Assembly (NCBI GenBank): GCA_013397455.1
Contig: VYZB01000271.1
Location: 620,582 to 684,581, forward strand
Length of the DNA stretch: 64,000 nt
Reading direction: 5' to 3'
Source of the DNA: Crotophaga sulcirostris
Lineage: Eukaryota > Chordata > Aves > Cuculiformes > Crotophagidae
Positions 14,207 to 25,478 of this stretch are shown here, in pieces. Position 1 is the stretch's first letter. Every line of letters begins with the position of its first letter. The notes below the pieces were generated by a model, which did no database searches, had not been told where the DNA came from, and worked only from the letters and a program-made list of their open reading frames with translations. Position numbers and translations under genes: made by a program.

Positions 14207-14222
14207 AATGCTAATTAGCATT
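14207..14222. promoter_or_regulatory. Palindromic double octamer (POU/homeodomain-type) site
   Basis: AATGCTAATTAGCATT is a perfect 16-bp palindrome. It contains two inverted, overlapping octamer variants (ATGCTAAT) around a TAATTA homeodomain core, about 100 bp before the CpG patch. Binding is inferred from motif identity only. Confidence 0.4.
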
Positions 14223-14310
14223 ATGAAACCATCCCTTTGTTAATCATGGTGAATTATATCAGACTTGGAAGAATTCTCTGCTGGAACAGAAGTGCAGTGT
14301 GTTGGTACTG

Positions 14311-14490
14311 AATTGCGTTTGGCAAAACGCCGCGGGGTTGGCAGGAGCAGAGCAGTCACCGGAGCAAAGCGGAAGCGCCGCTGAAACGGTGCAAGTGTAA
14401 CGGCTGCGCACCTGCTCTGCCATCGCAGCCCAGAGCCGCCCGGCTCGGCCACAGGGCTGCCTGCGCGCCGCTGCCGCCGCTCAGAGGGCA
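14311..14490. promoter_or_regulatory. CpG-dense patch, candidate alternative promoter or enhancer
   Basis: About 20 CpG dinucleotides occur within roughly 180 bp, in the middle of an AT-rich, CpG-poor region. The patch includes CGCCGCGGGG, GCGCCGCTG, GAGCCGCCCGG and GCGCGCCGCTGCCGCCGC. This is the strongest CpG concentration I saw outside coding exons. It is short for a classical CpG island, and I see no TATA box. No known gene starts here in either direction as far as I can tell. Confidence 0.45.
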
Positions 14491-14833
14491 GAATCTGACT
14501 TGGCCAGAACTGGAGGGGAACGGAAATGAGAGGTGCTGTGAAGCTGCTCTTTATAACCAGGGTGTTCTGAGAACCACTGTTTTCTGTTTCTTTCCACTCC
14601 TGTCTTTGGCCTTCCTGTGCCTGCATTGCCATATGGAAGTAAGAAAATTATTTTGCTCTCTACAGAAACAAGGAGAAAAAATGCTTATATGTAGCAAAAA
14701 TGTTCAAATTAATATGTGGTGAGAAACCTGTGCAGTGCAGAGGAAATCTGCGATTTCTAAGCATACGTGTATGAAGCAAGACAGGGCTAAGTCCTACAAC
14801 TGCATACAGAAATATCCTATTATTGAATTTCAC

Positions 14834-14850
14834 TATTTATTTATTTATTT
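14834..14850 (+). repeat. Short (TATT)n microsatellite
   Basis: Four tandem TATT units plus a partial one in intron sequence. Confidence 0.75.
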
Positions 14851-16201
14851 TACATACTGCATTCTGGCATCCAAACGTAGTTCTGCTGCCTTTATTGAGT
14901 TTGACACACTGCAATTTCTATCAGAATTAAGGCTTTGGGATCACTGTTATCATACTAGATTTCATCAAAAGGCTTTTTAAAATAGCTGACTTAAAAAAGC
15001 TGACACTTTTCTAAGTAATTGCTATATGAGAAATTATTTTAATAGGGATTGCCTGAAACAACCAGGGAAGTTGAAGTTAGTAGTGATGAATTTTCTGGTT
15101 ACACCAAAAAATATTTCTGCAAATCTCTGTGGAAATTCTGAAAACTAAACCTTCAGTCTTTATGCAAATTACTCAGACTGTTTGTTTCTGTTGAATAACT
15201 GCCTGATAATCACGCAAACCAGAAGGCTTGCTTTTAAAAATAGCTTTAAATGTAAAACGCAAATTCATTGTATTTGCAAAACCACATCCTCTATTCATCA
15301 TACTGCTGTACGTCTTCTTTCCAGGTGCTGAGTTTTAGTGAGCTGTGAATAGGTATCTTTGTTAACAAGTATACAAAAGGCTGAATCAACTTTTAAATAC
15401 AGTGTGGTTTAACTTAATTTCATGTTCTGCTATTTTGTTATTAAATAACAGAAATTATGAGAACGCAGTATAGATTATGTGGGTTAGGCCTGCCTATAGA
15501 TGATAGATCTGAACCTGATTTTACATAGGGGGTTGTTAACAAGGTGGCACCGGGTGTTGTGTGTTAATCTTTCTTCCAAAATTAGTAGTCTGAAAGAAAA
15601 TGTAAACAGAGCGGGGAATTGGAAAGCAGAGATACTCGCTGATTACACTGGAAAAAGGCTTGAGCGAATCACTTGTATTTATTATGTGTGATTGTAACCT
15701 GGGAATAAAGAGTTTAAGCCAGGCTTTCCTGATTCCACTGAGAGAAACGAAGGTCCTCAGAAGGTTATAGAGTCATGCCCACCCCATTATCATGAGTTCT
15801 GGGTAACTGCCTGGGCTTAGGACCAGTTGTTTCATTGTGTTTGTCACCAGTATGAAGCTCCAGGAATGCTGTGTTGTGTTTTGGAAAGCAACAGTCCAAG
15901 GGTGCTGAGAACAATTCACAAGAGTCACTAGTGATTAAAGGTTGAGCAGTTTGTTTTACAGAGAAGACTCAAGAGCTCCATTTGCTGATTTTTTTATTAA
16001 ACAAAGGCAAATTAGAACCAATCGTACTTCTTAAGAATGGGGGCAAAAGAGCTGAGTAACGCTGTGTCGCATAGCTGTTGCAATTACCGTCGCAGTTCAC
16101 CATTTGCCAAACAGTTGGGATCCCATACACTGTTTATGTAACTATAACATATGCCACCATGTGTTATCAGCCAAGTTTGAGCCTGTAACCTTGAAATCTG
16201 C

Positions 16202-16225
16202 CATACAGAATTTTTTTTCTGTATG
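16202..16225. repeat. Inverted repeat around a T-run
   Basis: CATACAGAA and TTCTGTATG, separated by six T, form a perfect 9-bp stem. This may be chance. Confidence 0.4.
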
Positions 16226-17797
16226 AATTGCAAGATTAAGCACTACAGAGAGCATGTTGTCTCTTCTACGGACCGTGCTTCGGAGACCTGGCATCACCTT
16301 CTTGTCTATAGTGTTGGGGAAGCGTGGCATAGATTCCTGGGGGATTTTCCTCATTCATTGGAGTACTGACGTTTTTTACAGAGACTTGGTCCAGGACTTC
16401 AGCAGGGAGCAGTGGGAAGAGTATTGCCACTGCCTGGCAACTTGGTGCTGCCTACAGGAAAGGGAGAGGAGATCTTGATCTCTCTGTTTCTCTTAGTCCA
16501 CTTTAGACTGGTTCTTAGTTCAAAGTGGCCAAGTGTTGCCTGTGGCAGGAATAAAACCTCCCTCCAAGAGAGCTGGTAACATCAGCCTTTCGTGTCTTAC
16601 CCGGGTTGGCAGTGACAGAATGTGATTGCCCTGGGCTTAGTGGGGTTTCTGTGCAATCCATTCCTGCACGGTGGTGGACTCACAGCCATCCCATGTCCTA
16701 ATGAAGTATCCCATCAGAAAGACTTTCTTAGGCAGGTGAAGAACTCAGAGGAGTGAGTGGGATTCTGCTTTTACCTTCTGATCCCTGCATTGAGTCATCT
16801 GAGCAGAGCAAGACTAGGAAGATTCACGGTGTGTGTTTTCTGGACAGAAAACACTTTGCATTTTTAGGATTCTGCCAAGCACAAGTAGCAAAATTTATAT
16901 TTGGCAATCTACTCTGTTAGCAAAAATTTATATCTGCAAAGAAGAACTAAAGAAAGAATTTAAGAGCTCTGTTCTGAAAACAATTGCTCGTGTGGATTTT
17001 GGTTTTTTTCCATTGCTAGGATTTGTTTACAGTGCTTCAGTTTTGTTGTTCCCTACTGCGTCCTGACCCAGGAATGAGCGCTGGCTGGGTTTCAAGCTTG
17101 TGATTTCCGAGTATGATCAGCAGCCTCTCAATTAGTACTTGAGCGCTCTGAGAGCATGGCTGTCATAGGTGGAAGGAATGACTTTGTGGGCACCCTGGAC
17201 TTGCCAGAATGCTCGGAGCTGTGGAGGTGATGGGGGGGTGCCAGGCTTGGCTCTGGATGCTGTCACTGTTCATGATGAGCCACTTCCAGTTTTTAAGTGC
17301 CTGGGTGCAGCTGGGCTCCTGCTGCCCACAAAGCAGCTCAATTCTTAGAGTGGGGTTTGCCTGCCTGAAGTCAACTTTCTCAAGCAGTAAGCGAGCCCTT
17401 CTGTCCCTCTCCTTGTCTTACAGCACTGGGGTAAAAATCATAGTGGTTCACATATTTCATAGGTTTAAACATCTCTCTTTGAAAATGAAGGGTATTTCTT
17501 CCCTCATGAAGTAAATAGAGAAAATTCCCTGGCTGCAAAAAAGAAGTAATTTAATGTAAAGATAAAGACTAATAGTGAATTGCTATTACGTTTCCTTGCT
17601 GGTTCTGTCCTTGATTTTATCTAATGATGCTGTCACTTCATAGCTCCTCCATATATGGATTATTTTAAAGTATCAAATCTGATTTTGTGGAATAAAATAA
17701 ATTACTGATCTTATTGCCCTCCAGCATTTCTTTTTTGATACTCTACAAAGATGATCGCTGGCTGCTGGATGCCCTAGGTTGTGCTGTTAGTCCTTTT

Positions 17798-17815
17798 CTG
17801 TCCCCATGGGGACAG
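17798..17815. repeat. Perfect 18-bp palindrome
   Basis: CTGTCCCCATGGGGACAG is self-complementary over all 18 bases. I can assign no function; the sequence around it is ordinary intron. Confidence 0.5.
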
Positions 17816-19089
17816 CTGCATCACAGAGCCCTTTCCAAGGTGCCTGGAACAGTGGTGTGTTGTGGACTTGGAGATTTTCCAGGGGCTATGATATTGCTAA
17901 CTCTGACAATCAGGCTAATAAGCATGAAAACTACTGGGTTCCTCACAGTGGTCCACAACACAATCTTTTAAATGCAGTAAGGTATTGATTTTCTGGGCTA
18001 TTGGGTCTGTTTCCACCCTGCTGTTACAGGCATACTAGGATTTTATACCTGGAGAATCATTTATGATGTAGGTAGTTGTGTTTTATAGCTTTATGGTAAA
18101 TCCACTCTGGTACCAAATGGTACAAAGAAACAGAAGGCTCTCTGTTAGCAGAAGCCTTGTTTTCTCTGTGCAACTGAGTCCTCTAGCACATGTAGTTGTG
18201 GAATAACATCTTTTCCTACCTGACCAATACTGCTTTGCCAGCAGCATTGTGTAGTGGGAACTGGTGCTGGGTGATGCATACAGAAGCTACAGAGAACACA
18301 AACCTGGCGGTTGGGGGTGCTGTCCCGAGGTGGTCAGACACAACACTTAATCATCAGAATAAGTAAAAAGTCAATTTTTGTTTATTATGAATGCTAAAAG
18401 CATACAATTTCAGTATCTGGTGATTCCTTTTCTGAATAAAATTTCCCCTGTGATGGTGCTCTTTACCCCTACAGCATTCTCATCAGCAGTGGCATCCCAT
18501 TTTATGGGGATGGGATAGGCATAAGATGTACCTCAGAATATCTGTTGTAAAGCGTCATCATCTTCTTTTTAACTTCAACACTAGTAAACGATAATATCTT
18601 TAACCTTCTGACTTACAGCTCATTGCTCATTTCATTGCTGTGGCTTATAACTGGAGATTAAAATTTCTTGCATTCTGAAGTATCTTATTGGGATGAGTAA
18701 CTGACATACTAATTAGAAGAGTCATCTGAGTGAGAATAAGCTGCTTGAACTAGCTTTGATGGGCAAAAAATTACCTGTAGCTAGTTTCTCAATATTATCA
18801 AAGGGATCGTCAAATTAGAGTGTTGGTCTTTGATCGTAGATGCAAGGAACAAGGCAAAACAACTGCATGAAGTGGAAGGCAGTGGGAGGAGATGGGTGCT
18901 GTGCAGTGGGAGACTGAAGGAGATTTTACAAAGTTTCATATCCCTTTCCAGGTACTTGGTCCACAAACAGTGAATGAGCTATTGCTATGTGGCTTTATTT
19001 ACATTATGTTTTCTACCATAAACCATTAACGTATGTGTCTTTAACCATTCAATTGTTTAGGTTCGTTGTAGAGAAAAAGCACTTCTATA

Positions 19090-19145
19090 TCACAGTATTA
19101 CAAGGTTGGAAAGGACCTCTGAGATCATTGAGTCCAACCTATATC
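19090..19145 (-). mobile_element. Short CR1 LINE 3' tail
   Basis: Only the terminal part is recognisable: TCACAGTATTACAAGGTTGG followed by AAAGGACCTCTGAGATCATT and GAGTCCAACCT, the reverse complement of a CR1 3' end. It is about 55 bp and severely truncated. Confidence 0.85.
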
Positions 19146-22100
19146 ATTCCTTTCTCACCTTATCCTGGTTCTTCTGTCTCATGATAACATTTAAAGAGTA
19201 CTTATCTTGTGCAAGACTTCCATCTGGCTTCCTTACATTTGTAATCACCACCTTCTCACTTATGCACTTGCCACAGAATTGTGTGGATCATTGTGAGACG
19301 CCTGCTAGTGCAACACTTGGCCCAAGTATTTCATAGCCTGAGGTCCCGTTTGCCCAACATCAACCGTGATGCAGCCGCGTTGCAAGCGTGAAGAGGCTGG
19401 CACAGGGTGTCAGAAGGCAGGATTTTACGGCAGTGAACCACGCCAGCTGTGCTCTGGCACTTGGGCTCCTGCCATGGTCCTGTCCTTCACCCTGCCCAGG
19501 CTTCTGAGATGGACAGTAGAGGAATAATCTACTAGTGAGCGAGTGCTCTTCTCAGCTCAGAGTTAATGCTTTGCTTGAGCACTGGAAGGGGCAGCTTTGG
19601 GTTTACCCCATCTAATACAATGGTCAGTGTCTCATCCTATGTATAAAGGTCTCATCGACTTTTCTGAATCCCGCTGACCTCTTGATCTCGATGCCAGCTT
19701 TCTCCAGGAAGCATTTTACATGGAATAATTTTCTTTTTACTGATTTAAATATGGTCCATTGGGTTTGGTGCTTTTTTTTTGAGATAGACACCAGGAACTT
19801 CCAGTCTATCTTCTTTATGTGATGGATCATTTAATATAATGTTATTTTATTTGTCTCAATTCTGAACTAAACTATCCTAATCTTTTTGTTTCACTTAATA
19901 TGCAAAGCTTTTCATCCCTTAAAATATTTTTGTGGTTGATTTTATGCTGCATTTGTTCCTGAGATGTCATAAATAGAACTGAACACATACTCAGTAAATC
20001 ACGTCATGCATTTTCTTACACTGAAAGCATGTAATCTGCCCATTGAATTGCATATTCTATTGCACCATTTGCACGTCCTGCAGTTAGAAATTTGTGAGAC
20101 TGTCTTAAAAACTCTCAGTAAAATTGTACCGTTTCTCCTTTGTCCGTTATTTCATTGTTTGGTAAGAAGAGTACATTTCCTTCACAGAAGTCATGATAAA
20201 AGCCATGTCTCATTCAGACCATGCTTAGCTCCTTGCTGTACCATCTCTGATGATGAGAGGCCACATAATTGTGTAGCTCAGCCACCTTATTCTCAAGGTA
20301 CTCCACAGCTCTTGGCTTTACACAGAAAAGCCCTACTGTGCTGTTGCTCTTAATTTATTAGTTATTTTTAATATCTCATTATTTATAATGGCTGATAGCA
20401 TTTTATTTTTAAACTTAATTCTCTTGAGTCATAAATAACTTGTACGGATCTTGGGGAGGGGAGTGAGACTGATGGGGAGTAATCATCTGGCTTCTCTGCA
20501 GTGTGTTTTATCTGCTGCTTTCCAGCTGACCTCCTATGCTGGCTGCAATCCACTAATTCTCTCATAAGTTATCTGCTCCTGATACTACAGTGTTTTGTTT
20601 CTCTTTGGCTACTTAGTAAGATCCTTCACATCCTTTCTAATACTCTTGTGTATTTTGCTATCCACAGGTTATTTTGCTAGGCTGAAATTCTATTTTTGGC
20701 ACTTGTGGGTTTTTGCTGCATCAGGAGTTCAGGGTAAAGGTTTGGAACCAGGAGCTGCAGTGTTCCAAGGGAGAAAGTTTGAAGCAAATGGAAGTTGCAG
20801 AATTGATGGGTTCAATAATGCAGGGATGATCTACAATGTTTTACTGCTCGCACTGTGCTCAGCAGAAGGATACCCACCACCATTGCTGGAGTTTGTAACT
20901 ATCAAAGTAGTTTAATGTTGTTTAGGTATTTCATTGTTGTTTATTGTGAATACAATCTGGATAGGTTTAGTAAAGGTTTGGTAACATTTCTTCTTCTTCG
21001 TGTTTTCATGTGCTTAAACAACAGGCAAAAAAGATCAAAGGACAGGATTTCAAGTGAGCCTGGGAAAGGTAAATCATAGATAACTAGATTGGTCCAGGTA
21101 TAGTCATGCCAGTGCATTTTTAATACACTGCAAAGGCATTAATTCTCATAATTTTTCTTTAAATAGAGTTGGGACAAACTTAAATGCCCTGAAATTGAGA
21201 ATTTTTTTTCATTAGGATTATCATGCTTGTTCCTGTCAGCTGATGAGCTTACCCTTAATTTGTTGCTACGTTTTGGAGTGTTGTGCACAGCTCTTTTTAG
21301 GAAGCAAGGTAAACAAAATATAAGTCTGGCTTATCTTACTGGTGGTTTCTTTTTAAAAAAAGTAAAAAATGAGGATTAATTTTCTGTGCAAGTAAAAAGT
21401 ATCCCTAAAGAATACACTGTGCACCATTGCCTGAATGATGATTGCACTGTGATCATTTGTATGTCTGAATGGTCGTTATAAATTCAAGTTTTATTAATGC
21501 TAAATGAGATTTTTTTCCCAAAAGATAAAAAAAATATTTTACATAGTTTTCTCCATTTCAGAATCTCTTCTTATTATCGGAATTCAGAAGAGTTTGTGTT
21601 CAGATACGCGCCTTGGCTTGTCTACTGGGCCTTAGCACAAAGTGCGAGAGCTTGTCCTTATCATTGGTTTTGGTGTTCTTGGTGTGATGATGCAGAATCT
21701 GATCAGATTACCTGGGCAAATCCTGAGGGTATTCCTTGCCTTTTCCCTGCTCTGTGGCCTTATCTGTTTGGGTTAGGTAAATCGTAAAGAGATGCCTGTT
21801 TTCTTCCGAAGCGTTACAGATTGTCTAGCCTTAGGCAGGATTTTGCTTCAGTTCGTTGGTTATTTCTAAAATGTTTTGTTCTTATAGGTTTTAGGTAGAA
21901 AAAACATTCAAGGGTCTCCTTCACTCACTTAGTTTTATGAAATATTTATGTGATTTAAATTCTTGTAAAATGAGAGAAAATATAACGTGGGAGGTTAGAA
22001 AACGGAATCGTTCGAAGTTGTTTGCCCAAGTGTTTCGTACTGTCTTGCAGCAAGGTGGCAAATTTTTTTAGTACTTTTGGTAGAAGTGATTCAATTGTCT

Positions 22101-22452
22101 CCTCCCTCCTTTGCACCCCTTCTCTCTCCGCAGCAAAGTGCCATGGTGCTGAAGAGGGGCATCTTTTTAATGTAGGTCATTGCCTCCTCAACTTCCACTG
22201 CAGATTCCCTGCATTTGCTGCAGAACCGTCCATCATTTAATGGCCTGGGATGGTTACTGGGGCACTTGACTCTGATGGGAAGGGAAAAACAGCTCACCTG
22301 CAACAAGAGAACTTCTCCTTTTTAACAAAGATGATAATATTTAGCATTTATGGAAATATCCATCTGTGCTCTCTGTCATACTTACAGTTCTGGCTCATTA
22401 CAGCAATAATCCAATATTTGGTTAATATTAGTCCACTTTGGGAATAAAATTC

Positions 22453-22922
22453 GAATCATGGAATCACTAAGGTTGGAAAAGACCTCTTAAGATCATCAAG
22501 TCTAACCATCAGCCCGGCCCCACTGTTCCTAGTAAACCATGTCCTGAAGGACCACATCTACACATGTTTTAAACACCTCCAGGGCTGGTGACTCCACCAC
22601 TGCTCTGGGCAGCCTCTGCCAGTGCTTGACAACCCTTTCAGTAAATAAATTTTTCCCAACATCCAATCTAAACCTCCCCTGGCACAACTTGAGGCCATTT
22701 CCTCTTGTCCCATCACTTGTTACTTGGGAAAAAAGCCCAGCACCCACTCCACCACAACCTCCTTTCCAGGAGCTGCAGAGAGCAATGAGGTCTCCCCTCA
22801 GCCTCCTCTTCTCCAGGCTAGACAGCCCCAGGGCCCTCAGCCGCTCCCAGAACCCCTGGGCTCCAGTCCCTCCCCAGCTCCAGTCCCTTCTCTGGACACG
22901 CTGCAGCCCCTGAGTGTCTTGG
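22453..22922 (-). mobile_element. CR1 LINE 3' fragment (about 470 bp)
   Basis: Read on the - strand this is the 3' part of a chicken-repeat-1 type non-LTR retrotransposon. The + strand begins with the hallmark reverse-complemented tail (GAATCAT...AAGGTTGGAAAAGACCTCTT...ATCATCAAGTC). On the - strand, 22747-22529 still encodes the C-terminal end of the CR1 polymerase reading frame, with the typical motifs [31 protein letters not shown] and DVVLQDMV. The copy is 5'-truncated, as usual for LINEs, with the break near 22922. The frame is a remnant and not a gene. Divergence looks moderate. Confidence 0.93.
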
Positions 22923-23799
22923 GTTGAGGCAGTCCCTAATGCTATTACTCAGTCTCACATTTTTCCTGGCGTACCTCATGTGCAGTAAGTGCTGTGATTG
23001 AGCAGAGCATCAGACTCTGTTTCTTGATCGTTCACCAGACAGTGAGTCACTGCTCCCCTCTACAAAAACCCGTGTTCTAAAGTGCTCCTTCATCTTTGTG
23101 AATGCTCCGAGATCTGAGCGCCCTGCTCACATTTTATAACATTGGTACTCCAGCTTTTATTTCTGGGCTCTGCAGTGTTACTATATGGCATCAATGTATG
23201 GATTGATGGATTGATTTGCATTTCATTAGTAAGTATTGCAAGATGATTCAGAGCACGGTGCTTCTGGGTACCAAGTGTGAACAATTGTGTTTTTCCACAC
23301 TCCTTCAAGTAAGCCCCTGCCTCCTCTGGCTGTGAAGTGTGCTCTGCATTCTGTTTCGTGTCTCTAATAGATGTTGCAGTGAACTGCACTTTGAGTTTTG
23401 CTTTCCTTTGAAGTTGAACAAATGATGTAAAATTTGAGAATTAAGTTTTTTAATGGCATGAAGGACAAAAAAATCCCCTAATTAGCACATGTCCCATTTG
23501 TTTGTGGTCCCAGTGAACTGCACTAGGTGGTTGGGTGGCCCTTACTCAGTCTTGATGCTGTCTGGAAGATGGAACCTTTCTGCAGCCCATTGCCACCCAA
23601 CAGGACCGCATGTGTGAAGTTGGAGCATTTCAGTTTCTCTAAAAAGCCTCTTAAAAGGTTTATAATTATATAAAAGTTTAAAAGAAAAAGAAATCCAGTA
23701 CTGGCAGAGAATAGCCATCATTATTAGCCTGACGCTATTGTTTATGATGATCAGTGAGTGTCCAGCTACCTGTACGTGGTTCAGACCAAACCACAACAC

Positions 23800-23895
23800 C
23801 ATCATGGTTTTGTGGTGGTAGGGCATTCCGATATAAGAAACCCGGGTTGGATCCCTGTGAATTTTCCAATCTGAGCACATGCCTGGCAATGGTGA
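23800..23895 (+). mobile_element. Degenerate tRNA-derived SINE remnant
   Basis: GTGGTGGTAGGGCATTCCG followed, after a short spacer, by CCCGGGTTGGATCCC resembles the A-box and B-box of a tRNA-derived SINE head (B-box consensus GGTTCGANTCC, here at 23845-23855 with a C-to-G change at its fifth base). The sequence after it (about 23856-23895) is consistent with a SINE body but I cannot name the family. It does not fold as an intact tRNA. Confidence 0.45.
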
Positions 23896-24344
23896 GAGGT
23901 TTGAGGGTTGTTGAGAAGCAATTTATTGGGCTGCTGACTGAGAAGGCTGATCAATGCAATTTATTCTGCAGCATAAAAACTGCGGTCCCGTTTGTTCATG
24001 GATAGCAATGCTAAATCTAAATGCCTTTCCCTGGAGGAGGGACGACACACAAAAGGAAATCTGTACCAAGCTTCTAGCGACCTAAGAAGAGATCAAAGAG
24101 TGATAGTGTAGCAGTTCCAAGTGATGAAGCACACACTTGTGCGTGTGGCTTGGGAATGTAGCAGGCAGTCATTTCAAGGGAGGGTTTTTGCAGCATGCAG
24201 CATGGAAAACACATGTCTAATAGGTGCATTCATTTTAATATGCTCGTTCATTGAGCAGGCCTGATTAATTAGTGCGTGTCACCATCTGGTACTTACTGAG
24301 ACTATTCATTTTTAAAATGTTGAAATTGTAGGGAATGTTGCACA

Positions 24345-24367
24345 CCAATTAAGTTCCTTTTAATTGG
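24345..24367. repeat. Inverted repeat with homeodomain-type cores
   Basis: CCAATTAA, a 7-nt spacer and TTAATTGG form a perfect 8-bp inverted repeat. Each arm carries a CAATTA/TAATTG core of NKX/homeodomain type, and another TTAATTAG lies at 24266-24273 nearby. Confidence 0.4.
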
Positions 24368-25330
24368 ATTATGTTAGTATAAAGTATTACTGGAGAAGGC
24401 CTTCATTGTGATTCAGTCAGCATGCATCGAAGGGAGACCCGCCAGCCTGAAATTACTTAGAACAAAGGGAAAATGCCTGAAATGCATGTTTATTGCTATC
24501 TCTGTGCACTTGACAACGGTGATGTCAACAAGAGCGAGCCATAAAAATACTTCTACATTTCTATGCAGAGTTCAGTTTCCTGACCTGAGGATCTCTCAGC
24601 TGATTACTCTGTCTCTGAACTGCAATGCTGGATCTGTCAGCTTCTCCCTCTGCTCTGGACAGTGAAATATGCTTTTGCATTTCTGTTTGTGTGATATCAA
24701 CTGAGCAGGGCCAGACCAAGGCCTCCCATGTGCATTTGCTGAAATGCAGAGCATTATTCTAATTTTCACAGAGTGATTTGGCCTTTAGAGCTGATAAACT
24801 CTCTGTGCTGGCTCAACCACTTAGTGAATGGAGTACTGGGATCTGCTGGCTGCAGCACCGCGTTAGGAGCAGAACTTGTCTGTCTCTGCTTGTACCTGTC
24901 ACTGACTCACTCAGTGAATTTTAGTGACTTAGCGTCACTGCACTGCAGTCTCTCCCTGTAGAAACTGTGAATAGTTGTTTATCAACGTACATGAAAGGCA
25001 CTGAGATACAGGGATGGAATAGCACGAAGTTGCTGCTATAGATTTGCTTTCATGAGAAGCCTAATGCTGTTTGGTATTTAATATCTGAGGTTGTTGTTCC
25101 CTTGATCTGGTGGAGATTGAGTATTGAACTTCTCATCTCCAAAGAGCCAGGAGCTTTGTAGAGTACAGGTTCCCCTTCCTTACCAGTGCCGCAGGCTGTC
25201 ATGGAAGCAGTGAGGTTATGGAAGATAAGGTACCTAATCCCTAGCAGCTGAAGGATCCACTGAGGGACTGCCTGCCTCTTCCACTTTCCGAAAATGCACC
25301 TCTAGGCATGAAGTGATACCGAAAGACAAG

Positions 25331-25478
25331 ATCACAGAATCACAGGATGTCCTGAGTTGGAAGGGACCCACAAGGATCATCAAGTCCAACTCCTGTCCCT
25401 GCACAGGACAACCCCAACATTCACACCGCGTGTCTGAGGGCATTGGCCAAATGCTTCTGGAATATTGTCAGGTCTTGT
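25331..25478 (-). mobile_element. CR1 LINE 3' fragment (about 150 bp)
   Basis: The + strand shows ATCACAGAATCACAGGATGT, then TGAGTTGGAAGGGACCCACAAGGATCATC, then AGTCCAACTCCTG with a C-rich continuation. This is the reverse complement of a CR1 3' end of the subfamily with an ACAGGA-type tail. Homology fades after about 25478, so the copy is strongly 5'-truncated. Confidence 0.9.

Noticed and set aside
14240..14632. A 130-codon - strand frame across the CpG patch
   Set aside because: The composition (Arg/Ala/Pro-rich) reflects the GC-rich DNA; there is no recognisable domain.
16202..16225. A hairpin with a 9-bp stem as a structured RNA
   Set aside because: The stem is short, the loop is a plain T-run, and extension fails at the next pair; chance is likely.
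22529..22747. A 72-codon - strand frame with motif [17 protein letters not shown]
   Set aside because: This is the C-terminal remnant of the CR1 polymerase in a truncated LINE, not a gene.
23800..23895. A functional tRNA gene
   Set aside because: B-box-like sequence is present, but no cloverleaf with acceptor and anticodon stems can be drawn; a SINE remnant fits better.
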